Of a stretch of DNA of 64,000 nt, positions 15,404-26,648 are shown one piece after another. The stretch is from Tulasnella sp. 424 (Eukaryota; Basidiomycota; Agaricomycetes; Cantharellales; Tulasnellaceae), in the NCBI GenBank assembly GCA_019633425.1, contig WSUB01000011.1, positions 413,337-477,336 of the forward strand. Reading direction: 5' to 3'. The translations under genes were made by a program, and so were the position numbers. The notes under the pieces were generated by a model, which was given only the letters and a program-made list of their open reading frames with translations, ran no database searches and was not told where the DNA came from. Position 1 is the stretch's first letter; every line of letters begins with the position of its first letter.

Positions 15404-15694
15404 CAGCCTCCACCGCCCAGATCTCTCTCTCCATCGGGGGCCGCTTACTGCACTGCCGAGGGTGATGCTCTTGCGAACGTCGTCGCCGTCGTCGTCATCG
15501 GGGGAGGGAGAAGAAGAAAGGGTTTGTTGTCGGAGATCGAATTTGGAGCTATTTGTGTATATTATTTGTCCCTGTGGCTTGTAGCTCAGGGACGGTGAGT
15601 AGAAAATCGAACACATCGAAGGTATAAGTATAACCCGCGTCGTCCTCGGGCCTCGTCACTGATAACGCCGACCTCTCCCCCAAACAAAATAATA
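15404..15694. promoter_or_regulatory. Divergent promoter, TBC gene and Mot1 gene
   Basis: About 290 bp separate the two head-to-head start codons. The plus strand next to the Mot1 start carries caaacaaaataataATG, an A-rich fungal leader. No TATA box is evident. Confidence 0.5.
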
Positions 15695-18600
15695 ATGTCT
15701 TCGCGGTGCGCGTCTATTCCCACCACCGCTCCCGCGCCGCCTTCACTGACAACCACCCACCGATGACCACACAGGCTGGACCGACTCTTGCTGCTCCTCG
15801 ACACCGGGGCATCACAGGCAGTTCGGGCGGCAGCCGCCAAGCAAGTCGCACAGATCGCAGCCAAGAGCGTCAGCGAGGAAGTCCCTACTGACACCACTGG
15901 CATCGACGCTCCTTCCGCTACAAACGTACATGTATACCACCCTCCATCTTCTGATTGGAGCCAGGTTATGGCTGTCGTTTCACGCGTAAGTCCCAGGTTG
16001 GACCGTAAATCACCCTCGGCAGTGCTAACTCCCAGTTTGCGGGTGTTGCCAGCTCCTACCTTACTTGCATTCTAAATCAACAGAAACTCGTGTCGCGGCT
16101 TCTAGTGCCCTTCAACAAATTTGCTCCCTTGTTCCACAATGGAAGCCTCGTACACCACCCTCGACGCCCCGTGACGGCCCATCCTCTTCCACCTCAACTC
16201 CCGCAGAACCCCCATTTCCACCCTTCGTCTTAGAAGACCTCCTTTTCTCTCCAAACCTTCTCCTCGCATCGTCCGGGAAAGAGTTCGCAAAACCCCTGCA
16301 ATCCGACAAGGACCTCGCCGCCGCTCGACAAGAAGCCATGAAACGCATGGGGCTCGGGTTCTTCGAAGACGTCAGCGGCGAGGGTTTCGCCAAGGACCTG
16401 GAAAAGGAGCTCGCCGACGACGACGATACCGACGTCAAGATGAGCGATGCAAACAAGACAGATCAAGAAGGTTCTGAACCACCACCCACACCAGCCGTTA
16501 CCACCGTGAAAATGGAAGTGGACGTTCCGACGCCACCGTCATCCTCCGAACCCCATCGCGAACTCTCAAAGCGTGAACTAAACAGACTGAAGCGGAAGAG
16601 GAAGGACGGAAATGCCTTCGTGGCAGCCGCACCAGCTGCTGCCGCGAGGTCTGCCCACGAAGTTCAACCGTCACCAAAGTAAGCAATGGCCTGCCGTTCG
16701 TCCCTATCAACTCTCTGATTCCCCATACTATAGGGTTCGAGTGGTCGATACAGACGGAGGTCCCTCAGCCAAACCCGCTTCCCCAGGAGCCGAGAATGGT
16801 GCCTCAGCTGAGAAGGTCGTGATCGACCCTCAGAAAGGTGGCCAAGTCACTGCCCAAGACAAGCCCACAAAAACCATCACTCTCGACCCCAAAGAGGGTC
16901 ACTGGGTGTGGCATCGCGTGGCGGAAGTCCTCGAAGTTGACCTAGTTAGGTACGCATATTTTAAGGAAATTATCAAGTTTCGTACACTTTTACCAACGTG
17001 GCGTTTGTAGTCCAAATTGGGAAGTACGACATGGCGCCGGACTGGCTCTCCGCGATATCGTCAAGTCTCAAGGTGCTTGTGGCGGGATGATTGGTCAGTC
17101 CATCCTCAGCGTGAATTCTGGGACGTCAGTAACTAAATTTGTCGCGCGGCCTTTTAGATGGCTTGTCAGCCGAGGAAAACGCTTACAACCACGAAAACTG
17201 GTGCAACCAGCTCGCTGCCAAGTTTCTCCTTGTCTTTGTCCTCGATCGCTTCAGTGACTTTGTTTCGGATCAGGTGAGGTGTCGTGGTTCAAGGTGCCAC
17301 TAGAGTGGTCGCTGACGACTTCCTGCCTCTCATAGATGGTCGCACCTGTCCGGGAGACCGTTTCTCAATCCCTCGCATCCCTCCTTCTCCATATGCCTCG
17401 GAGGTCTATCTTGCACGTTCACGCAATTTTGCTTCAGATGATACTCCAGGCCAACATCCAGCCCCCAGCTTCCAACGGCCACCTCACGCCCGACGTTGCG
17501 AATGGAAACCCCTCGAAGCGAAACGCCAAAGGCCAAAGCACCGCCACGCACGTCTGGCAAGTCCGGCACGCTGGCTTGTTAGGCGTCAAATACGAGGTGG
17601 CGGTGAGGTATGACCTGGTGGACGTTGACCAAGAGGGTGGAAGAGAAGTGTTGAAGGGCGTCGTGGAGGCTGCACTGCTTGGGTAAGGCATTTTTTCAGG
17701 CATCAGAACTTTCATGCTGACGTAGTTTGCTGTTAGTCTCGCCGACCAAGACGACGATGTCCGGTCTGTTGCTGCGTCATGCTTAACGCCAATTGTGCAG
17801 CACATCGTCGAGAGGTTGCCAGAGGATGTTCCTGCGGTGATGGATGTGTTATGGAACTGTCTTTCCGACATGAAGGATGATCTTGGGTCCAGCGTTGGGG
17901 CTGTCATGGAGTTGTTAGGTACGCAACCCGGAGGAACCTAAACGCTGCCATTGCTGACAAGACTGTGATGCAGGCAAACTCGTCTCTTTCCCCCAGGTCA
18001 TTAGCTTGCTTTCAAGCTCTGCCTCCTCGTGAGTCGTTCTTCCGGCTGCACCATCCCTTTTTGATTTCTGACTGCCCCCCCAGTCGACCATTAACAGTCC
18101 TAGCACCTATCCTTTTCCCATTCTTCCGCCACACCATCACTACCGTCCGTCTCGCCGTGGTCAACACGTTCGTCAGCTTCCTCGACGTCCCAGCTTTGGT
18201 GGGCGAGTGGATATCCCAACCTTTTGTCCGCCTACTCTTCCAAAACATCATTGTCGAAGAGAAGCACGAGATTCGCGATGTCTCCTTCGCCGCATGGAAA
18301 TCCTCTATCGACTGCTTGACACAGATGACTATTATGGACGATGCCAATGCCGAGGTTACGATGTTGGGGGCCAATGGTCAGGCGAGACTGAAATCGAGAC
18401 TGGAAACGGTAGTGCCCGAAGCTCTCCTCCCTTGGTTCACTGTTTTGATGAACCCCATTGGCGTCCCATTGGATGCGGGTCAATTCTACCAACCCGTCAA
18501 CGGCCCAGCGTTCCTGCACAACGTGGATAAACCTATGCTTACTCAGGATCTTTCCCTTGTCTCCGAGGAATGGATCATGAGAGGACGAGTGACGGCGTGT

Positions 18601-21600
18601 AAAGCTATGGGATACCTAATGGCGGTCTGGCCAGTCGAGGTAAGCGTTACGGATCTATTTTAATGGCCGAGTCGAAGCTAACTCGCAACCCTTTCGCCAC
18701 AGAAACAACGCGACGCTTTCCATTACTTCCTCACATTCTATGATGTTTCACGGAGCATGCTTCAGCGTTTCCTAGCTGCGACGATTATCCAGGAGTGGGC
18801 CATTGCGGCCGATGCCAAAGCGACGCTTCACCCACCCATCTCTCTTTGCCTGACATCTCCTCTTGCAGCCGAGTTGGTGGCCCGCTTGATCACAACCATC
18901 GAGGCTCCTACCCCAGCCACATACCATGAGCAACTTCAAGACCTCGCGAGACTGCAAAAGGAGTCTCAAAGCATGCTCCAAGCTTTCCACACAGAGGTTC
19001 AAATCTCTCTTCCACGGATCCCCACCCTTCCGTCCGAGTTGGATATTGATGGCAATACTCCGGGTGGGTTTTCTGCCGCGCTTGCGGAATCGACGGTCAC
19101 GAAGACGTTCGACGAGCTCAAGGGCTTGGTGGGCAAGCCGAAGAAGAAGAATTGGAACAATCTCAACGACAAGCGAAAGCAGGTTCAAGCTTCGTTGGAA
19201 CGATATCAAAAGACAAAGAAATCCTACGACGTGCGCGTAATGTCGGCAGTCGCTGCTGCTATTGTTGCCTTGCGCAACCTGCCAGAGAAGAAGAACCCGA
19301 TCATCCACGGTATTATGGACGGTACGAAGGTGGGTTTTAGTGGAATTCTGGCGACTGTATCCGAGTTGCTGATATCCTGTACGTCCAGTTCGAGGAAAAC
19401 GCGGATCTTCAAGAGCGTTCGGCTCTGGCGGTTGTCGACTTTGTCACGTATATCTCCTCGATTCCAGTCACTACCAAGGTCAACCCGGCAGAAAAGATTG
19501 TCAAGAACCTTTGCACGTTTGTCTGCGCCGACGAAAGCCTTACTCCGATCTTTGGGGAGAACACGACGAAGTTGAATGGTATCGGTCCGATCAAGAAACA
19601 CATTCCAGCGGCCCGTCTTCGGGAACGGAATAAGCAGTACAGGGTTGAGATGCCGGAGGACTGGTTGTCGCCTTCTAAACTCCAGCGCAGAGGTGCCCTT
19701 TTGGCACTCTCCAGCTTCGGTGATCGCCTTGCGGCAAACCTCTTTGACAGGCTTCCTAAACTCTGGGAATGTATGTCCGCTGGACTGTTCACGACGTATT
19801 CAGCTAGTAAGTGGCATCTAATGACGGGAGAGCTCATACTCACAGAGAAGGATTTTAGGCCTTGACCTCAAAGAGATTGACGAAGTCGAAAGCGGACAGT
19901 CGGTCGTCGACAACTTGACCGTCATCCAAGGCATCGCACCTCACCTCCACCAAGACCTGTTAAGACATGTCACGTCAATCTTTCCTTACATCCTTGGAGC
20001 GCTGAATAGTCGCTATGCTGTCATCCGGAACTGTGCAGCGAGGTGCTTCGCAACGTTGTGCGACGTCTTCACTTCGGAGGCGATGCATTATGTGGTGGAC
20101 AACGTCCTTCCTCGTCTTCAGGCTGAAAAGGTGTACACTCGTCAAGGATCGATGGAATTGATTGCCAGTACGCAGCTGCACTTAGTGTTTGTCTTACTAC
20201 TTTTGCTAATCACACTGTTAAAAGATGTCGTGCAACTCCTTGACCTCAAAACTCTGCCCTACGTCATCTTCCTCATCGTCCCCGTTCTCGGACGGATGAG
20301 TGATCCCGATAATGATATCCGCTTTTCCGCTACGAACACATTCGCTTCCCTCGTCAAGATGGTTCCGCTAGAGGCTGGCCTGCCTGATCCTCCCGGGTTC
20401 TCCGCCGAGCTGCTGCAGAAGAAAGCTGAAGAACGACAGTTCCTTTCTCAACTTCTGGACGGCTCGAAGACCGTACCGTACAAGATCCCCGTACCCATCA
20501 ACGCTGAGCTTCGCAAGTATCAGCAAGAGGGTGTCAACTGGCTGGCGTTCTTGGCCAAGTACCAACTTCATGGAGTGTTGTGCGATGGTATGTAATTCCA
20601 ACAGACCTGATCGAGAGCGAACGCTGAACATGACCGTCAGATATGGGTCTTGGCAAGACACTGCAATCGATCTGTATTTTGGCATCAATGCATTACGAAC
20701 GAGCCGAGAAACGAAAGACTTCACAATCAGCCGACTCTAGCCACAGGCCATCGCTGATCGTTTGTCCACCAACCCTCACCGGGCATTGGTACCACGAAAT
20801 CCTCAAATATGCAACCAATCTCCGCCCCATTCAGTACGTTGGACCCGCTCGCGATCGCACGAAGCTTCTCGATTCCTTCTCTAAATACGACGTGGTCATT
20901 ACATCGTATGACGTGGTTCGAAACGACGTGGCAGACCTGAGCCAAAAGGACTGGCACTACTGCATCCTTGACGAGGGACATGTTATCAAGAATCCGAAGA
21001 CCCAGCTCACCAAAGCTGTCAAGGCAATGAAGGCCAACCACCGTTTGATCCTGTCCGGTACCCCAATTCAGAATAATGTTGTCGAACTCTGGAGCTTGTT
21101 CGACTTCCTGATGCCCGGCTTCCTGGGAACGGAGGCCAGCTTCAATGACCGCTTTGGGAAGCCGATTCTGGCAAATCGTGACGGTAAAGGGGGTGCCAAG
21201 GGCGCCGAAGCTGGTGAGTACGCATGTCTCGGAGAGTCGGCAAGTTTGTCTCACATGCCTCTTCGACAGCGGCCGCCGCCTTGGATGCGCTTCATAAGCA
21301 AGTTTTGCCATTCCTTCTCCGGCGCCTCAAGGAGGATGTGCTGTCAGACTTGCCGCCCAAGATCATCCAGGACTATTACTGCGAGTTGTCCGACCTTCAG
21401 AAGGCTTTGTACGATGAGTACACTCAATCTCAAGCACAGGCCGCGGTCGCGGAAGCGGTTCAGTCCGGCGGAAAGACTGGTCCTGGCCAAACACACGTCT
21501 TCCAGGCTTTGCAGTACTTGCGAAAACTCTGCAACCACCCCGCCCTGGTGGTAAAGAGTCCAGAGGAGATCCGCGAGATAACGGCAAAGCGGCACATTAC

Positions 21601-22489
21601 GCTTGGTCCGAAGGGAATCCGGGATGTCGTGCATGCGCCCAAGATCGAAGCCTTGAGGTAAGTCTACGGCTTTACGACTTATGAACGATGCAATTAATAC
21701 GATTGCCTTTTAGGCAAATTTTGAACGATTGTGGAATTGGATGTCAGAAAGACGATGAATCCCAGGACTTAGTCGATGGCGGTGGTACATTCTCTCGTCA
21801 TCGCGTCCTGATATTCTGTCAAATGAAACAGATGATCGAGATGATCGAGACGGACCTGTTCCAGGCCCTCATGCCAGAGGTTACATACATGCGACTGGAC
21901 GGAACTGTCGATGCCAACAAACGCCATGCAACTGTGCAAACATTCAATGCCGATCCAAGCATCGACTGCCTTCTTCTAACTACCCACGTTGGTGGCCTCG
22001 GATTGACCCTCACTGGCGCAGACACCGTCATCTTCGTCGAACATGATTGGAACCCAATGAAGGATCTCCAGGCCATGGATCGTGCCCACCGTCTCGGACA
22101 GAAGAAAGTGGTGAATGTATATCGATTGATCACGAAGGGTACGCTTGAAGAGAAGATTATGGGGTAAGTGATGGTCACAGCATTTCCTTTCGATTGGGGA
22201 AAACTTACTCGTAATCTTTAGTCTCCAACGCTTCAAACTCAATATCGCAAACTCGGTCGTTACCCAACAAAACGCCGGCCTTGGGTCTATGGACACTGAC
22301 CTCGTTCTCGACCTCTTCCGCCACACCAACGATGACGACGATCCCGCTGCAAAGCAGAAGCGAAAAGAGGCCGAAGCGAGCAAACCTACCACTGCCAAGA
22401 ATGTTTTGGAAGGGTTGGAGGATCTACCGCACGAGGACGAATACGAATCGCTCAATTTTTCCGCTTTCATGGGCTCTCTCGGACGATGA
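15695..22489 (+). CDS. MOT1: Mot1/BTAF1-type TBP-associated Snf2-family ATPase
   Basis: Encodes the ATPase that strips TATA-binding protein from DNA and so redistributes it between promoters. Exon 1 is only 11 nt; splicing to 15778 gives MSSRLDRLLLLLDTGASQAV, the conserved Mot1 start. HEAT-repeat array follows (for example TETRVAASSALQQICSL near 16080 and HHTITTVRLAVVNTF-like blocks near 18140), then an acidic, basic-patch linker near 16400-16600. The C-terminal Snf2 motor has ELRKYQQEGVNWLAFLAKYQ, DDMGLGKT (Walker A, across an intron at about 20588-20640), DEGHVIKN (DEGH box), LSGTPIQNNVVELWSLFDFL, a helicase C lobe with LLLTTHVGGLGLTLTGADTV and DRAHRLGQKKVVNVYRL. A 61-nt intron near 19330-19390 restores the frame at FEENADLQERSALAVVDF. 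More than ten introns; about 1,900 residues, normal for Mot1. It ends FSAFMGSLGR. No broken motif seen. Confidence 0.96.
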
Positions 22490-22866
22490 TCGCAGGACGA
22501 ATCTCCTCATTACACCAATACGCCTCTTTTATCATGAATTATCGAATCTTTTTTTCTTTTTCCTGGTCTTTTCATCGTGTACTTATTGTACTTTCTCTCC
22601 CGGAGACACACTGCACGGTCATCCCATATCCATGTCACACACATGTCACGTTGATGCACGCTTAATGACACGAACTTGCCGTGATTCGTCACGCGTGAAA
22701 TTTGGTTCTTTCAACCACCCAAGCGAGACGCTTTGGACATAGTTCACTTCATGCAAGCCCCAGAGGTCTGTTTTTTTGCGGTCGCTAAGTACCATCTAAC
22801 TCTAACCTAGAAAATTCCAACTACCATTAGCCAACCACTTTTGGACTGCCACCCGGCGATGTCCAG

Positions 22867-24303
22867 ATGCCGGTCGAGCAAAGTACCCCAGCCCCGCCAG
22901 TACATCAAGCCCCCGTAGAGCTCCTTTGCACCATCTTCGAATACGTCCTGAGTTATTTTTAAGGTCTGGTACGGTTGAAGGCCGTCATCAATCTCAGCCA
23001 GATCAATCGTCGTCTTCGGGACGTTGCCATCGGAAACCCCCTTCTCTGGTCACACATCGTCCTCAGCAAGTCTCTCCCTCGAGAGACTTGCGAGACATTC
23101 CTACAACGAGCATCAAACACTGCCCTACATCTGACTATTCTGTTCGACCCGAATAACGACAGCACCTTCTGGACCTTACCTGGATCAAACCTGTTGAGGC
23201 CTCTCGTCTCTCGATGGACCACGGTTGTCATCCAGCCATCCGAAACACCAGCATACCCCGTGGGATTTAACGTGGATCCCGCCTTGGAGATAGTAAAGAC
23301 AATAATGCGCCAAGACCCGTTTGCTACTAAGACGATGGAGTTCCGGTCCTGCAACGTGTTGATGCTACCAACGGATTCGGACGGGACTTGCCATCTCAGG
23401 TCGCTCAAGCTCATTCGTTCAACCCTGAAAATCAACCTACCGGTTCGCTTCCCCTATCTCAAAACGATAGACTTGCACCTCTTTCAGCAAGACGAGAGGC
23501 CGTCCTGCGAGCGAGTTCTCGGACACCTTCCAGTCCTCGAGACACTCTCGATCTCCGGGAGCGGCCTAGCGATGGATAGAACGCAAGATCAATTGACATT
23601 ACCGAGCCTGAAGTCCCTGTCCGTTACGGGTAAAGACCTTCTCTTCGGTCGCAGCTTCTTAAGGCGTGCAGCGGTGCCGCTCTTGAGGAGCCTGACCCTC
23701 GGACCTGGCGGCCTGCAAGCGCTCCCCATTCAACTAGCACAACGGGGGTATGATACCGCCTTGCTGTTTGAGCCACTTGAGCACTTCGCTTGGGTGGGCT
23801 CGACGAGGATGGGGAGTCGTATGAAGTGGCCCCCGATCGGGAGGGACGCACTTTACGCCGACGCGATTAAACAACTTCCGAATGCGACCTCCCACTCCCT
23901 CGATGATCCGTCCGGCCGTTCGTTGGGAACAATGCTGAAGCTATCAGCGGAGCTTGGGGCAAGAGTCATCCTCCCGAGCCTTCAGAGGCTCACGATTGCG
24001 CAAATCGACGTCTACATCGAGGTCCCGGTTCCCCGCATTCTACACGAATTCATTCAATTGCGACAGAAGGCTGGACTGCCACCCATCCAATACCTTTCCA
24101 TACATATCCGCAACACCGGCGTACCGAGGCAAGATGCTACCGAAGAGAAGCTCAAAAATATCGAGATTTGGATGGAGTTTATCAAGTCGAATGTGAAGTG
24201 GTTTGAGCTGGAAGGGGAGGAGACCGACCAAGAGGTTTACTTCCCTGAAGAGCTCAGGAAAGACACTGCGGCTCTGACGGAGACACAAGATATGGAGGGT
24301 TGA
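22867..24303 (+). CDS. F-box-like protein with an in-frame stop near its N-terminus
   Basis: The ATG at 22867 gives MPVEQSTPAPPVHQAPVELL then CTIFEYVLSYF, an F-box-like helix, but TAA at 22960-22962 follows in the same frame. The frame then runs open to 24303 with LVRLKAVINLSQINRRLRD and AIGNPLLWSHIVLSKSLP, the normal continuation of the Agaricomycete F-box/leucine-rich family, and about 440 residues of LRR-like sequence (for example HLPVLETLSISGSGL, SLKSLSVTGKDLL, SLQRLTIAQIDVYI). No ATG opens the long frame before about 23305. Either the gene carries a nonsense mutation, or an 81-nt intron (22883..22963, weak gtaccc donor, ttaag acceptor) removes the F-box core and the stop together. Putative SCF adaptor; no substrate can be named. 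The rest shows no frameshift, so any inactivation is recent. Confidence 0.6.
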
Positions 24304-24674
24304 TATCTCAGAAATGCGAGAGAGTAGTCATGTTCTTCAGTGATGTGGCCTAAGATGGCGCTCGAGTTGTGAATGAAGAAATCCACACAAGTCACAAGAG
24401 TACTGATTAACCAGAGAGAATTTATCCTTGAATTTCATTCACGAAGCTACAGGGTGAGCTACTTCGGTGCTTCGCGTATAAGGGCTATCATTCGCGATGC
24501 GCAAGGTTTGTCCGGTCTTTGTTTGCTCTCGCGCATTCAAACAGAACATCACGTGGGAGGGATGAATTCAAGCTGTTGCACGACCTTCTCTCTCTTCAGC
24601 ACGTTGCAGTCGGATAATCACTTCTCAGGCATCCAACTCTTCCAAAGGTAGAAAGGATAGAAAAGTAAAGCAAA
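24304..24674. other. Intergenic, no gene recognised
   Basis: Short open frames only (24373-24651 plus), none with family resemblance. It should hold the F-box-like 3' end and the Spc24 promoter. Confidence 0.35.
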
Positions 24675-25527
24675 ATGTCGTCTGAAGACGCGGTAGATTT
24701 GGCAAACATGATGTAAAGGCAAGCTGTGTCCCCAACTCGGCTCAGTGTAACTAATGGTGTTATTTGCGCGACACCTAGCCCCATAATACACGATATTCGA
24801 GCAATGTGCAATCCTGTGGAGGACATCAATCTTATGAAGCGAGTCGCTGTGCTAATGGAGGAGTCTGTTCGTTCAAGGCAGGAGGAGGTCGAGCAGATGC
24901 GGTCAGAATTGAAACGTACGTCTCGCGACGGAGTTTCCTTAACAGCTATCGCTAAAACCTATCGTATCATCTTAGCTCTCACCAGCAAGCTTGTATCGGC
25001 TCGTCAATCATCTCAACGTCCGCCGAATGTTCCGTCTCCTGCTGCCCATGCTCAGACTATCAGTAAACTGGATGCCAAACGGTTCAAGCTCGTTAAATCT
25101 ATCGAGGAAGGAGAAGGGGCTCTTAACGAGAAGGAAGCTGAGTATAGGCGGCTGAAAGCCGAGCTCAAGGAATTGGAGGAGAAAGACGTCACCAACGATG
25201 TCGAACTTGATGGCACAGCGTAGGTTCCTTTCGCGTAAACCGTTAGCTGGCAGGCATCCGCTCACGTTTTGCATACCCAATCTGCTTGAAAGCGTAAGGC
25301 TTAACCTTTATCGTGAACTCGGGTTCCAGTGGGTTGAGGACAAGACGTCAGGGGAAACACCAAAGATCATCATTCGTCAGTGCCCGTCCGCCTGACGATC
25401 CATTTCCGAGTTAACCCCCACTTTTGATATAGGATCCGAATCAGACGATGTGCATTTGGTTCGTTTGGATGACTCTATGCGAGATTTTGAATTGAAGAAC
25501 AGGCTATGGGAGCTCAATAGTAAATGA
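24675..25527 (+). CDS. SPC24: Kinetochore protein Spc24 (Ndc80 complex)
   Basis: Encodes the Spc24 subunit, which with Spc25 anchors the Ndc80 complex to the inner kinetochore. The start MSSEDAVDLANM joins across an intron (about 24711-24778) to PIIHDIRAMCNPVEDINLMK. A long coiled coil follows (VLMEESVRSRQEEVEQMRSE and, after an intron, KLVKSIEEGEGALNEKEAEY). The C-terminal globular RWD-like part reads LNLYRELGFQWVED, IIIR, then across the last intron DDVHLVRLDDSMRDFELKN and LWELNSK, closely matching the Spc24 end pattern (LGF..E, DVH.V..D....F....LW.L). About 195 residues with four introns; size is normal. Recognition rests mainly on the last 60 residues plus the coiled coil. Confidence 0.85.
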
Positions 25528-25650
25528 GGACTGCAATCCTATTCTGCATGTTCACTGTATCACAGCACTGTATTTCTACCCACAACTGTTCTAATTTACT
25601 CTTCGAGGTATTCAGCGACTCCTCTGCGAAGACCTATCCTGGTTGTGGCT

Positions 25651-26414
25651 TTACAGCTTATTATTTGTCCACAAGTCGTCGCCCAAGTACGTGACGAGCT
25701 CGACACCAATATCCTTGTTCACCTTCTTGATGTCTTCCGTTGACAGCTTTGTCAAACCTATGGCGGCTGCCTCCTCCTTCCCTTCGCAATGAATAGCGAC
25801 AGGGGTGCCGGCTGGAATCGCCTCAGCTGGCGGAGGAAGCCGGCCCCCAGCTGAAGTAAAACCTGGACACATCATGTTGGCTCCAGCGAGCAGGAATCTA
25901 ATAGCTCCGCGATCCACTTGTACCTGGGGAAGGAGTTGGGGGTCTGTCAAGGGCCAGATGAGAGGGCGAACCGGTTAGGGACGGCGGGGGGTCGCGTAAA
26001 CGGGGTTCAGCAAAGGACCAACATTTATGTAGAAGCTTCAAAGTTGGAAAGAACAGCCCGTTCTTCTGTTGAAAGAATAATGGCTCTCCCTCAAGGGCGT
26101 ATATGGAGATGTGGTCTCTACTGGAAAGGTCGCTCATCAGGCACTCGACGCCAGCCACACCGGAGATGAAGACGGACCACTTTACTAATTCCCCATCACC
26201 CTTCTTTGGCCAGATAGCTTCCATGAGGAGCCCGTCGTCTGCTGCTAACACCGGGTACTGGGTCATGATCGCTGTCCGGATGCCGCGCTGAACCGAAGAC
26301 CGGAGGACGTTCTGATTCGAAATATCCTCCTTCGGGTTGAATCTGTGTAAGATTGACTCATTTAACCCTAGATTGAACGCAGCCGAGACGATGAGCTGCA
26401 TACTTCTTAAACAT
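25651..26414 (-). CDS. TMA20: Translation machinery-associated protein Tma20 (MCTS1 family, PUA domain)
   Basis: Encodes the MCTS1/Tma20 partner of DENR/Tma22, which binds 40S ribosomes and promotes recycling and reinitiation. A first exon of 11 nt (26404-26414) splices to give MFKKFNPKEDISNQN, the family start. Then comes SVQRGIRTAIMTQYPVL, PKKGDGELVKCRDHISIYAL (restored by removing a roughly 60-nt intron near 26120-26180), EPLFFQQKNGLFFPTLKLLH, and after another intron YPQLLPQVQVDRGAIRFLL. The PUA domain contains GANMMCPGFTSAGG, GKEEAAAIGLTKLS and DIKKVNKDIGVELVTYLGD, ending DLWTNNKL. About 180 residues, standard for the family. The tiny first exon is easy to miss. It is divergent from the CRM1 gene, 234 bp away. 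Confidence 0.95.
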
Positions 26415-26648
26415 GAGTGACTTGAATGGAGGTGGTAGTAGAAAATTCTAACGTGAACTGGGGACAAACGCGTCAACCGAGAGCTCTCTTCCCGTGAAGC
26501 CCTAATACACAACAAGAGACTCGACGATCTCCACCACTGCAACGACACAGGCCACGAAGCAAAGAGGCATACATCCAGGTGCTGCTTGAAAGTCTCGTCT
26601 GCTGCCATATCAGTCTTTCCCCAACGCTCCAATCAACGCTAGGCGACC
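26415..26648. promoter_or_regulatory. Divergent promoter, Tma20 and exportin-1
   Basis: About 234 bp between two head-to-head start codons. No TATA box or recognised operator; both genes are broadly expressed housekeeping types. Confidence 0.5.

Noticed and set aside
19309..19400. Apparent frameshift in Mot1 after a conserved GTK stretch
   Set aside because: A 61-nt GT-AG intron restores the frame into FEENADLQERSA, so the gene is not broken.
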